NCBI RefSeq assembly: GCF_025264685.1 | Contig: NZ_CP073721.1 | Coordinates: forward strand, 3,091,001-3,155,000 | Origin: Dactylosporangium roseum | GTDB taxonomy: Bacteria > Actinomycetota > Actinomycetes > Mycobacteriales > Micromonosporaceae | Direction: 5' to 3' | Length of the DNA: 64,000 nt | Shown here: positions 50,561-59,182 of the stretch, piece after piece | Position numbering within the stretch: position 1 is the stretch's first letter | Layout of the letters: each line of letters starts with the position of its first letter | Made by a program: the position numbers and the translations under genes | The notes under the pieces: model-generated | What the model saw: only the letters and a program-made list of their open reading frames with translations | Databases searched by the model: none | Told to the model about the DNA's origin: nothing

Positions 50561-52767
50561 TGGGGGCGGCTGACGTGACGCGAGCCGCCGAGGCTGCATT
50601 CCGTACCGTCTTTCTGCTCGCGCTGGACCCGGAAGGCCCGCTGCCGGTGGACGGACGGCTCGCCGGCCTGAGCCCCGCGATGTTCGACGTCGGTGCTGCG
50701 CCGGAGGACGAGCCGGTGCCGGAGCCGGCACAGGCGGTGGCCCGGGTCCGGGACTGGACCACCGCCGAGGCGGCCCGCTTCGCCGGCGAGCTGGGTACCC
50801 CGGCCGGACCGACGCTGCGCTGCCTGCTGCTCAACTGCGCACCGCTGGCACTGTGCACGGGCGCCTGGCTGCAATGGGTGTCCAGTGCGGCAAACGCGGA
50901 GTCGCCGTTGGCACTGCACGTCCTCGCGCTGTACGCCTCCGACATCGGGGTCGGGTATCCGCTGGCCGACCGGGGCAGCGACTTGCGGGCGGTGCTGCGC
51001 CGGTTCCGGCTCGGCGAGCAGGCACCCGGGGTGCGGCTGGCCGCGAGCGAAGAGGTGGAGAACGCCAGCTTCCGGCTGCCCGCGCTGCTCTTGGCGATGA
51101 GCCGCCGGCCGGAGGAGTTCCTGCCCGAGTTGCTCGGCGCTGATCTGAGTCTGCGCGCGGCAGGACTACCGCCGCCGCTCGCGCCGCTGGCCGCCGCCGG
51201 GCCGGACGGGGCGCCCGGGCTGGACCCGGCGGAGCGGCGGCGACTGGATCCGGGCGCTGCCCGGGACGGCGAATCCACGCCGGCGCTGGCGCGGTCCCTC
51301 GCGGTGACCCGACAGCTCCTCGCCGATGCCCCGCCGGTGGCGCGCCGGTGGTGGCGCGGGTTCCGGTGGGCGGAGCGGGAACTGCGGGACTGGTGCGGCC
51401 GGATCTACACCGAGGCACTGCTGACCCGCCACCCGGACTACGCGATCTGGCGGCTGATCTGTACCCGGGCCCGGCAGGCAGCCGTCTACCACACGGGGTA
51501 CCAGCTCGCCGGCCGGCCGCTCGCGGAGTGGTTCGCCGGCATCGACGACGGCCCGGGCCCGTTCCTCAGCGCGTTGGCGCGCAGCCGGCTGGTGCGTCCC
51601 GGTCAGCCGGACCGCAGCCGGCTGCTGGGCGCGCTCATCGGCGAGAAGGGGCGGATGTTCCGCATCTTCACCGACGCGGAGGTCGCGGTCCTGCGGGACT
51701 GGATCGACCGGCTGCCCGAACCCGGCTCGGTGCTGCACCGGTCGGAGGCGGCCGGCGCGGCCGGGAACACGGCACTCGCCGATGCGCAGCGGGCCTGGTA
51801 CCGGCACACCGACCAGCGGGCGCCGGCCGCCGCGCCGGTCCGCGCGGACGTCTCGCGGCCGTCGCTGCGGCACGCCCGGACGCAGTACCGGCAACTGCTG
51901 AACCGGGTCGACACGCCACGGCTACGCCGGTTCGCGTACGACTACACCACCCGGTGGCTGGCCCGCTCGCGGTACCGGCCGGGGCGGGCCGACGGGCTGC
52001 CGCCGACCTGGGACCGGGAGAACGGCCTGCGCGGCTGGCTCGACGCGGCGCACGACCGGCACGCGCGGGCCTTCGGCGCCCGGACCGCACCGCTGCCCAG
52101 CCGGGCGGAGCTGATCGACTCGACGCTGCAGCTCGCCCCGCTCATCTTCCTGGACGGCGGCTGGCTGCTCGGCTTCACCGACTACCAGCTCGCCTCGTCG
52201 CCGGTGGGGCACTTCTTGTTCCGTACGTTCTGGGACGAGCTGGGCAACGGCGAGTACGAGCTGAACCATCCGAAGATCTACCGCGACCTGCTGCGGCAGA
52301 TGGGGGTGGACCTTCCGCCGATCGCTTCGCCGGAGTTCACGAACTGGCCCGCGCTACGTGACGCCGCGTTCTCCCGGCCCGTCTATTGGCTGTCCATCTC
52401 GCGGTTCCCGCGCACGTTCATGCCCGAGATCCTGGGCCTGAACCTCGCCATGGAACTCTCCGGCGTCGGCGTCGGGTATCAGGAGGCGCGCGTGGCGCTG
52501 CGCCACCACGGATACAGCACCCAGTTCGTGGACCTGCACAACACCATCGACAACATCGCCACCGGGCACTCCGCCTGGGCCGTGGACGCCATCGACAGCT
52601 ACCTGGCCGAGCTGCCGGCCTTCCTCGGACCGGGACAGGACGCGGCCGCCTGGGCGCGGATCCGCAACGGGTACCGGTCGCTCAACCCGCCCGACGGCCT
52701 CGCGCCCGGACTCTACGCGGCGCTTCGCGCCGGCTACCCGCGACGACCCGAGGAGCTGATTCGATGA
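50560..52767 (+). CDS. Large haem-oxygenase-like diiron (iron-containing redox) protein
   Basis: A 735-residue protein. The C-terminal ~210 residues belong to the haem-oxygenase-like iron-containing redox family (relatives of UndA/SznF-type oxidases): LGNGEYELNHPKIYRDLL (about residue 560), ELSGVGVGYQEARVALRHHG (about 630) and FVDLHNTIDNIATGHSAWAV (about 655) supply the Glu, His and Asp ligands expected for an Fe2 centre. The first ~400 residues are Arg/Pro/Ala-rich, largely helical, and not recognised; most family members are much shorter. It overlaps the peptide stop by 1 bp and the carbamoyltransferase start by 4 bp. It likely performs an O2-dependent oxidation or C-C/N-O chemistry; substrate unknown. 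Confidence 0.8.
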   Translation: MGAADVTRAAEAAFRTVFLLALDPEGPLPVDGRLAGLSPAMFDVGAAPEDEPVPEPAQAVARVRDWTTAEAARFAGELGTPAGPTLRCLLLNCAPLALCTGAWLQWVSSAANAESPLALHVLALYASDIGVGYPLADRGSDLRAVLRRFRLGEQAPGVRLAASEEVENASFRLPALLLAMSRRPEEFLPELLGADLSLRAAGLPPPLAPLAAAGPDGAPGLDPAERRRLDPGAARDGESTPALARSLAVTRQLLADAPPVARRWWRGFRWAERELRDWCGRIYTEALLTRHPDYAIWRLICTRARQAAVYHTGYQLAGRPLAEWFAGIDDGPGPFLSALARSRLVRPGQPDRSRLLGALIGEKGRMFRIFTDAEVAVLRDWIDRLPEPGSVLHRSEAAGAAGNTALADAQRAWYRHTDQRAPAAAPVRADVSRPSLRHARTQYRQLLNRVDTPRLRRFAYDYTTRWLARSRYRPGRADGLPPTWDRENGLRGWLDAAHDRHARAFGARTAPLPSRAELIDSTLQLAPLIFLDGGWLLGFTDYQLASSPVGHFLFRTFWDELGNGEYELNHPKIYRDLLRQMGVDLPPIASPEFTNWPALRDAAFSRPVYWLSISRFPRTFMPEILGLNLAMELSGVGVGYQEARVALRHHGYSTQFVDLHNTIDNIATGHSAWAVDAIDSYLAELPAFLGPGQDAAAWARIRNGYRSLNPPDGLAPGLYAALRAGYPRRPEELIR

Positions 52768-54611
52768 CCGGCGCAGTGCTCGGCATCTCGGCGTTCTACC
52801 ACGACAGCGCCGCCGCCGTGGTGTCGGAGGACGGCATCCTCGCCGCGGCCCAGGAGGAGCGGTTCAGCCGGCGCCGCCACGACTCCGGTTTTCCCGCTGA
52901 GGCAGTGCGGTACTGCCTCGGCGAGGGCGGCCTGAAGCTGGGTGACCTGGACAGCGTCGCCTACTACGAACAGCCGGCCCGCAAGTTCCGCCGGGTGCTG
53001 TGGACCTACGCGGCGACCGCGCCGCGCGGCTGGAGCTCGTACCAGCAGGTGCTGCCGCAATGGCTGGGCTGGAAGGCGCGGACGGTGGCCACCGTCCGGC
53101 ACCGGCTGAGCGCGCTGGATCTCGGCCCGGTACCGGGGATCCGGTGCTTCCAGCACCACGAGTCGCACGCCGGCTCGGCCTTCCTGCCCAGCCCGTACGA
53201 GTCCGCGGCGGTGCTGTGCGTGGACGGGGTGGGGGAGTGGGCCACCACGACGATCTGGCGGGGCGCCGGCGCCCGCGTGGAGCCGCTCGCCGAGCTGCGC
53301 TTCCCGCACTCGCTCGGGCTGCTCTACTCCGCCTTCACCTACTTCTGCGGGTTCAAGGTCGACTCCGGCGAGTACAAGGTGATGGGCCTCGCCCCGTACG
53401 GCCGGCCGGTTTACGCGCCGATGATCCGTGAACGGCTCGTCGACATCCGCCCAGACGGCTCGTTCCGCCTCGACCTGCGCTACTTCGAATTCCTGTACGG
53501 GCAGGTGATGACCGGCCGGCGTTTCGAGGAGCTCTTCGGCGGCCCGCGGCGGATGCCCGAGGCGGAGCTGACCGAGCGGGAGTTCGACCTGGCGGCCTCC
53601 GTCCAGCAGGTCACCGAGGAGATCATGCTGAACTTGGCGCGTGCCGCGCGTGCGCGCACCGGCGAGGCCCGGCTGTGTCTGGCCGGTGGTGTGGCGCTCA
53701 ACTGTGTGGCGAATGGCCGGATCGTGGAGGAGGGACTGTTCGACGAGGTGTGGGTGCAGCCCGCCGCGGGCGACGCGGGCGGCGCCCTCGGCGCGGCGAT
53801 GCTCGCGGTGCCCGGCGGCGGCCGCGCGCACCTGGGCGAGCGGCCGCACCGCGGTCGGCGCCGGGACGGCATGCGTGGCGCGCGCCTGGGCCCGAGCGTC
53901 GACAACGACCGCGTTCAGGCGTACCTCGACGCGCACGCCCTGCCGTACACGCGGTTGGAGCCGGCGCAACTGTCCCGCCGGGTCGCCCGGGATCTGGCCG
54001 ACGGCAAGGTGGTCGGCTGGTTCCAGGGCCGGATGGAGTTCGGGCCGCGGGCGCTGGGCGCCCGGTCGATCCTGGGCGATGCCCGCGATCCCGGGATGCA
54101 GTCGACGATGAACCTCAAGATCAAGTTCCGCGAGTCTTTTCGTCCCTTCGCTCCCGTGGTGCTGGCCGAGGACGCCGCCGAGTACTTCCAGCTACGCCAG
54201 CCTAGCCCGTACATGCTGATCGTCGCGCCGGTGGCCGGGCGGCAGCGGCTGGCCGACCGGGCGGCCGAGGACGCGCGCGGGATCGCCCTGTTGCGGGTGC
54301 ACCGCAGCAGCATTCCGGCGGTGACGCACGTCGACTTCTCCGCGCGGGTGCAGACCGTCGACTCGGACGCCGATCCGTCGCTGTACCGCTTGCTGCGCGA
54401 CTTCAAGGACCACACCGGCTGCCCGGTGCTGGTGAACACCTCGTTCAACGTGCGTGGCGAGCCGATCGTGGCCACGCCCGCCGACGCGTACCGGTGCTTC
54501 ATGCGCACCGGCATCGACGAACTGGTGATGAACGACTTCCTGCTGGAGAAGGACACCCAGCCCGAGTTCACCGAACAGGGCGACTGGCGCGACGAGATCC
54601 CGCTGGACTGA
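52764..54611 (+). CDS. NodU/CmcH-family O-carbamoyltransferase
   Basis: A 615-residue carbamoyltransferase that makes carbamoyl-AMP from carbamoyl phosphate and ATP and passes it to a hydroxyl. N-terminal Kae1-like domain: GISAFYHDSAAAVVSEDGIL, AAQEERFSRRRHD, and the metal-site HHESHAGSAF. C-terminal YrdC-like domain: FQGRMEFGPRALGARSILGD, FRESFRPFAPVVL and CPVLVNTSFNVRGEPIV. Full family length. ATG 52764 overlaps the diiron gene stop by 4 bp. The downstream CarB would feed it carbamoyl phosphate. It predicts a carbamate on the final product. Confidence 0.95.
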   Translation: MTGAVLGISAFYHDSAAAVVSEDGILAAAQEERFSRRRHDSGFPAEAVRYCLGEGGLKLGDLDSVAYYEQPARKFRRVLWTYAATAPRGWSSYQQVLPQWLGWKARTVATVRHRLSALDLGPVPGIRCFQHHESHAGSAFLPSPYESAAVLCVDGVGEWATTTIWRGAGARVEPLAELRFPHSLGLLYSAFTYFCGFKVDSGEYKVMGLAPYGRPVYAPMIRERLVDIRPDGSFRLDLRYFEFLYGQVMTGRRFEELFGGPRRMPEAELTEREFDLAASVQQVTEEIMLNLARAARARTGEARLCLAGGVALNCVANGRIVEEGLFDEVWVQPAAGDAGGALGAAMLAVPGGGRAHLGERPHRGRRRDGMRGARLGPSVDNDRVQAYLDAHALPYTRLEPAQLSRRVARDLADGKVVGWFQGRMEFGPRALGARSILGDARDPGMQSTMNLKIKFRESFRPFAPVVLAEDAAEYFQLRQPSPYMLIVAPVAGRQRLADRAAEDARGIALLRVHRSSIPAVTHVDFSARVQTVDSDADPSLYRLLRDFKDHTGCPVLVNTSFNVRGEPIVATPADAYRCFMRTGIDELVMNDFLLEKDTQPEFTEQGDWRDEIPLD

Positions 54612-54640
54612 GCGCCCGGACAAGAAGGAGAGCCGCGCCT

Positions 54641-54835
54641 ATGCAAGCCACCCGCCGCGCCGCGGTGTACCTGCTGCTGGCCGTCGCCTATGCCGTCGTC
54701 GTGCTGCCGGTCGGGCTGGTGGCCCGGCTGATCCGTGATCCGCTACGCCGCCGGCCCGACGCATCCGCCGGCAGCTACTGGAGCGCACCACCGCGGACCG
54801 GCGCCGCCGAGGGCCGGTATGCCGCGCCACGGTGA
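54641..54835 (+). CDS. SxtJ-like small membrane protein
   Basis: A 64-residue protein with one strong transmembrane helix ([20 protein letters not shown]), then [20 protein letters not shown] and a short polar tail. The DPLRRR..SYW segment after the helix is the ending seen in SxtJ-type proteins that follow NodU-type carbamoyltransferases in diverse bacteria, although this one has lost or never had the extra helices. ATG 54641 follows AAGGAG. It overlaps the start of carB by 17 bp. Role unknown; perhaps it anchors the carbamoyltransferase at the membrane (inference). Confidence 0.65.
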   Translation: MQATRRAAVYLLLAVAYAVVVLPVGLVARLIRDPLRRRPDASAGSYWSAPPRTGAAEGRYAAPR

Positions 54836-57800
54836 CCTGCGGTCCGTGCTGGTGATCGGATCGGGACCGATCGTCATCGGGCAGGCCGCGGAGTTCGACT
54901 ACTCGGGCACCCAGGCATGCCGCGTGCTGCGCGCCGAGGGGCTGCGGGTCATTCTGATCAACTCCAACCCGGCCAGCATCATGACCGACCCGGAACTCGC
55001 CGACGCGACCTACCTCGAGCCGCTCACGTTCGAGTTCATCGAACGGGTGATCGCCGTGCAGCGGCCGGACGCGCTACTGGCGACGATGGGCGGCCAGACG
55101 GCGCTGAACCTGGCCGTCGCGCTGCACGATGCCGGCGTGCTCGCCGCGTACGGCGTACGGCTGATCGGGGCCGGCGTCGAGGCGATTCGCAAGGGAGAGG
55201 ACCGGCGCGCCTTCAAGGAGGTGGTCGCGGCGGTGCGGGGGCGCACCGGCCACGGCGAGACCGCCCGCTCGGTGCTCTGCCACCGGCTGGAAGAGGCGCT
55301 GGCCGCGGTAGACCGGCTCGGCGGGTACCCACTGGTGGTGCGGCCGTCGTTCACCCTCGGCGGGGCCGGCTCCGGGATGGCGCGCGACGAGACCGAACTG
55401 CGCCGCATCGCGGGCCAGGGATTTCAGCTCTCGCCGACCTCCGAGGTGCTGCTGGAGGAGTCGGTGCTGGGCTGGAAGGAGTACGAACTCGAGTTGATGC
55501 GCGACCGGGCCGACAACGTCGTGGTGGTCTGCTCCATCGAGAACGTGGATCCGATGGGCGTACACACCGGCGACTCGGTCACCGTCGCGCCCGCGATGAC
55601 GCTGACCGACCGGGAGTACCAGGTCCTGCGCGACATAGGCATCGCGATCATCCGGGAGGTCGGCGTGGACAGCGGTGGATGCAACATCCAGTTCGCGGTC
55701 AACCCGGCCGACGGGCGCGTGATCGTGGTGGAGATGAACCCCCGGGTGTCGAGATCCTCGGCGCTGGCCTCGAAGGCGACCGGCTATCCGATCGCGAAGA
55801 TCGCCACCCGGTTGGCGTTGGGGTACACCCTCGACGAGTTGCGCAACGAGATCACCGGCAGTACCACGGCGTGCTTCGAGCCGGCGCTGGACTACGTCGC
55901 GGTCAAGGTGCCCCGGTTCGCCTTCGAGAAGTTCGCGGCCGCGGACCCCGTGCTGACCACGACGATGAAGTCGGTCGGCGAGGCGATGGCGTTGGGGCGC
56001 AACTTCACCGAGGCGCTGAACAAGGCGCTGCGGTCGGTGGAGCAGCCCGGCTGCCGCCTCGACTTCGCCGCTGCGCCGGGCGACCGGGCCGAGTGCCTCG
56101 CCGCGGCCCGCGCTCCCGGTGAGGACCGCCTCAACCGGGCGCTCCGGGCCCTCCTGGCCGGCGCGTCCGCTGACGAGGTCCACACCGCGACGGGCATCGA
56201 CCCGTGGTTCGTCGATCAGCTTGTCCTGCTCACCGAGGTTGTCGACGCGCTGGCCCGCGCCGACCGGCTGGACGCGGGACTGCTGGCCGCCGTCAAGCGG
56301 CACGGCCTGTCGGACGCGCAGATCGCCGCCGTCCGCGGCGTTAGCGAGGAGGAGGTGCGCGGGCTGCGGCACGCGCTCGGTGTCAGACCTGTGTACAAGA
56401 CCGTGGACAGCTCCGCCGGTGAGTTCCCCGCCCGGACACCCTACTTCTACTCCACCTACGAGGAGGAGACCGAGGTTGCTCCGCGGTACCGGCCGGCGGT
56501 CATCATCCTCGGGTCGGGCCCCAACCGGATCGGGCAGGGCATCGAGTTCGACTATTCCTGTGTGCACGCCTGTTACGCGCTAGGCGCCGCCGGCTACGAG
56601 ACCGTGATGGTCAACTGCAACCCGGAGACCGTCTCCACCGACTACGACACGTCCGACCGGCTCTACCTCGAGCCGTTGACCGTCGAGGACGTCCTGGAGG
56701 TGGTGCACGCGGAGACCCTGGCCGGACCCATTGCGGGGGTGGTGGTGCAGCTCGGTGGGCAGACGCCGCTGATGATGGCGCAGACGCTGAAGGACAACGG
56801 CGTGCTCGTGGCGGGCACCCAGCCCGAGGCGATCCACCTGGTCGAGGAGCGCGGCCGGTTCGGCGCCCTGCTCGCCGACGCGGGACTGCTCGCGCCGGCG
56901 TACGGCACCGCGTCCTCGGTCGCCGAGGCGGGCCGGGTGGCGGCCGGGCTCGGGTATCCGGTGATGGTGCGGCCCAGCTATGTGTTGGGCGGCCGCGGCA
57001 TGCGGGTGATCCACGACGAGGCCGCGCTCGGGCACTACCTGCGGGGCCACACCGGCCTGCCGGGGGAGCACCCGGTGTTCATCGACCAGTTCCTCGACGG
57101 CGCCGTGGAGATCGACGTGGAGGCCCTGTACGACGGGCGGGAGCTGTACCTGGGCGCGGTGATGGAGCACATCGAGGAGGCGGGCGTGCACTCGGGCGAC
57201 TCCGCCTGCGTCATCCCGCCGTTGAGCCTCGGGGCCCGGGAGGTGGCTCGGCTGCGCGCGGCGGCCGAGGCGATCGCCGCGCGGGTGGGCGTCCTGGGAC
57301 TGCTGAACATCCAGTTCGCGTTGCTCGGCGACACGCTCTACGTGCTGGAGGCGAACGCCCGCGCGTCGCGTACTGTGCCGTTCGCGGCCAAGGCCACGGG
57401 CGTGCCGCTGGCCCGGGCGGCGGCCCGGGTCTGTCTCGGCGCGAGCATCGCCGAGCTTCGCGGTGAGGGGCTGCTGCCGGCGCGGGGCGAGGCAGGCGGC
57501 GCCGATACCGGCGCCGTCTCGGTGAAGGAGGCCGTGCTGCCCTGGACCCGGTTCCGGGACGACCGGGGCCGGATGGTGCAGACGCTGCTGGGCCCGGAGA
57601 TGCGTGCCACCGGCGAGGTGATCGGCCTGGACGAGACGTTCGGCCTGGCATACGCGAAGGCCCAGATCGCCGCCGGCGCTGCCCTGCCCCGGAAGGGCCG
57701 CGCCTTCATCTGCGTCGCCGACCGGGACAGGCGCGCCGCGATACTACCGGCGCGGGTGCTGGCGCAGTACGGATTCGAGCTGCTCGCCACCCCGAGCACC

Positions 57801-58127
57801 GCGGAGATGCTGCGGCGCAGCGGTATCGCTGCGGCGCCGATGCCGCTGCACGACGACGGCGGGGCGCCGACCGCGGTGCCGTCGATCCACGGCGGACAGA
57901 TCGATCTGGTGGTCAGCACGGCCCAGGGTGACGGCGACCATGCGTTGCGGGCCGCGGCCATCACCCGTGCGGTGCCCTGCCTCACCACCCTACCGGCCTT
58001 CGTGGCGGCGGTTCAGGCGATCGGCGAGTTGCGGGCCGCCTCGGTGGTCGGCGTGACGTCACTGCAGGAACTGTTCCGAGGCGGCCGATCGCGCGTTGAC
58101 TTGACCGAGGACGGGCACCTAGACTAA
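54819..58127 (+). CDS. carB: Carbamoyl-phosphate synthase large chain, cluster copy
   Basis: A 1,102-residue CarB with both ATP-grasp halves: [20 protein letters not shown] begins the first and [20 protein letters not shown] the second, each with its TYLEPLT/LYLEPLT block, and a C-terminal MGS-like domain (about residues 960-1080). Length is normal. It makes carbamoyl phosphate from bicarbonate, ATP and ammonia, the last usually from the CarA subunit. No carA or pyr genes are nearby, so it either pairs with the housekeeping CarA or uses free ammonia. ATG 54819 lies inside the SxtJ-like gene. It supplies the neighbouring carbamoyltransferase (inference). Confidence 0.95.
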   Translation: MPRHGDLRSVLVIGSGPIVIGQAAEFDYSGTQACRVLRAEGLRVILINSNPASIMTDPELADATYLEPLTFEFIERVIAVQRPDALLATMGGQTALNLAVALHDAGVLAAYGVRLIGAGVEAIRKGEDRRAFKEVVAAVRGRTGHGETARSVLCHRLEEALAAVDRLGGYPLVVRPSFTLGGAGSGMARDETELRRIAGQGFQLSPTSEVLLEESVLGWKEYELELMRDRADNVVVVCSIENVDPMGVHTGDSVTVAPAMTLTDREYQVLRDIGIAIIREVGVDSGGCNIQFAVNPADGRVIVVEMNPRVSRSSALASKATGYPIAKIATRLALGYTLDELRNEITGSTTACFEPALDYVAVKVPRFAFEKFAAADPVLTTTMKSVGEAMALGRNFTEALNKALRSVEQPGCRLDFAAAPGDRAECLAAARAPGEDRLNRALRALLAGASADEVHTATGIDPWFVDQLVLLTEVVDALARADRLDAGLLAAVKRHGLSDAQIAAVRGVSEEEVRGLRHALGVRPVYKTVDSSAGEFPARTPYFYSTYEEETEVAPRYRPAVIILGSGPNRIGQGIEFDYSCVHACYALGAAGYETVMVNCNPETVSTDYDTSDRLYLEPLTVEDVLEVVHAETLAGPIAGVVVQLGGQTPLMMAQTLKDNGVLVAGTQPEAIHLVEERGRFGALLADAGLLAPAYGTASSVAEAGRVAAGLGYPVMVRPSYVLGGRGMRVIHDEAALGHYLRGHTGLPGEHPVFIDQFLDGAVEIDVEALYDGRELYLGAVMEHIEEAGVHSGDSACVIPPLSLGAREVARLRAAAEAIAARVGVLGLLNIQFALLGDTLYVLEANARASRTVPFAAKATGVPLARAAARVCLGASIAELRGEGLLPARGEAGGADTGAVSVKEAVLPWTRFRDDRGRMVQTLLGPEMRATGEVIGLDETFGLAYAKAQIAAGAALPRKGRAFICVADRDRRAAILPARVLAQYGFELLATPSTAEMLRRSGIAAAPMPLHDDGGAPTAVPSIHGGQIDLVVSTAQGDGDHALRAAAITRAVPCLTTLPAFVAAVQAIGELRAASVVGVTSLQELFRGGRSRVDLTEDGHLD

Positions 58128-58145
58128 CTTTGCTTGCAAAGCAAA
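58127..58145. promoter_or_regulatory. Shared operator, copy 1 (upstream of F420 reductase gene)
   Basis: ACTTTGCTTGCAAAGCAAA, with arms TTTGC/GCAAA around 7 bp. It matches 60755-60773 at 17 of 19 positions and is strikingly AT-rich. It begins on the last base of carB. Confidence 0.7.
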
Positions 58146-58192
58146 ATTATCTGTTAGAAGGCTCGAGAGCCGGACTGCGCCGGGAGGGCGTC

Positions 58193-59092
58193 ATGGGTTG
58201 GAACGAGCGCATCATCGAGGAGTTCCGGGCCAATAACGGAAAGGTCGGCGGCGTTTTCGAGGGCGCGCCGCTGGTCGTCATCACCACGCAGGGCCGGCGG
58301 ACGAACAAGCCGCACACCAATCCGGTCATCTACCTCAAGGACGGCGACCGCTACCTCGTCTTCGCCTCCAACCGGGGCAGCGCGCAGCACCCCGACTGGT
58401 TCCACAACCTGGCGAAGTACCCGGCGGTCACCATGGAGATCGGCACGGACGAGGGCTACGTCAAGTCGTTCGCCACCCGAGCCGTCGTGATCGAGGGCGA
58501 GGAGCGCGACCGGCTGTACGAACGCGAGTGCGCGATCGACCCGACCTTCGTCACCTATCAGGAGCAGGCCCCCCGCGTCATTCCCGTCGTCGCCCTCTAC
58601 CCGTTGGTCCTCGCGGACGACGGCGAGCGCAACCGCATGATCGGCGAGCAGCTAATCGCGGCCCATACCGAGCTGCGGGCCACGCTGCAGCAGGTGCGGG
58701 TGCAGATCGACGACGCGATCGCCGGTGCGCCGGCCGCCGGCGTGGTCGCCCCACCCGATCTGGCGGAGCAGTTGCGCCGCAACTGCCTGACCTACTGCTG
58801 GGGCCTGCAATTGCATCACATCCGGGAGGACGGATCGTTCTCGGCGCTCGAGCAGCGGTTCCCCGAGCTCGTTCCGGCCATCAACCGGCTGCGTGAGGAG
58901 CATCACGTGGTGAGCGAGGCGCTGCAGAGGTTCGAGTCCCTGCTGAACGAGGACGTCTCCGGCGACCCGGAGGCGCTGAAGCGTCTGCGGGGTGAGCTGG
59001 ACGAGTTGGTGTCCGGTCTCGAGGAGCACTTCGCGTACGAGGAGGAGCACCTGCTGCCTTCGTTGAACGTCACCCGCCGCTCCGTGCCGTAG
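58193..59092 (+). CDS. F420-dependent nitroreductase (Ddn) family domain fused to a hemerythrin-like domain
   Basis: A 299-residue two-domain protein. Residues ~1-140 match the deazaflavin-dependent nitroreductase family (GAPLVVITTQGRRTNKPHTN, VFASNRGSAQHPDWFHNLAK, YPAVTMEIG). Residues ~150-295 form a four-helix hemerythrin-like bundle with LQLHHIREDGSF, REEHHVVSEAL and FAYEEEHLL as likely di-iron ligands. ATG 58193 follows GGGAGGG; earlier in-frame codons overlap the operator. It could reduce a pathway intermediate or quinone while the hemerythrin half senses or binds O2/redox (inference). It shares an operator with the MFS exporter gene. Confidence 0.88.
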   Translation: MGWNERIIEEFRANNGKVGGVFEGAPLVVITTQGRRTNKPHTNPVIYLKDGDRYLVFASNRGSAQHPDWFHNLAKYPAVTMEIGTDEGYVKSFATRAVVIEGEERDRLYERECAIDPTFVTYQEQAPRVIPVVALYPLVLADDGERNRMIGEQLIAAHTELRATLQQVRVQIDDAIAGAPAAGVVAPPDLAEQLRRNCLTYCWGLQLHHIREDGSFSALEQRFPELVPAINRLREEHHVVSEALQRFESLLNEDVSGDPEALKRLRGELDELVSGLEEHFAYEEEHLLPSLNVTRRSVP

Positions 59093-59102
59093 GCGAGATG
59101 AC

Positions 59103-59140
59103 GCCGATGTCCGCTCCGGCCGGCTGGAGCGGACATCGGC
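59103..59140. terminator. Bidirectional terminator
   Basis: Perfect 15-bp inverted repeat (GCCGATGTCCGCTCC and complement) with an 8-base loop, between the convergent nitroreductase and MFS genes. Confidence 0.85.
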
Positions 59141-59182
59141 GCTTCGGGTACCCCACCCGATGACGACGTGCTGCCGGGTGAG

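Noticed and set aside
49686..51278. 530-codon open frame on the minus strand across the SGNH, peptide and diiron genes
   Set aside because: Antisense shadow of GC-rich genes: Ser/Arg/Pro-rich product without motifs, while the plus strand has recognisable domains and coupled starts.
55074..56567. 497-codon minus-strand frame inside carB
   Set aside because: CarB is unambiguous on the plus strand; the antisense product has no recognisable features.
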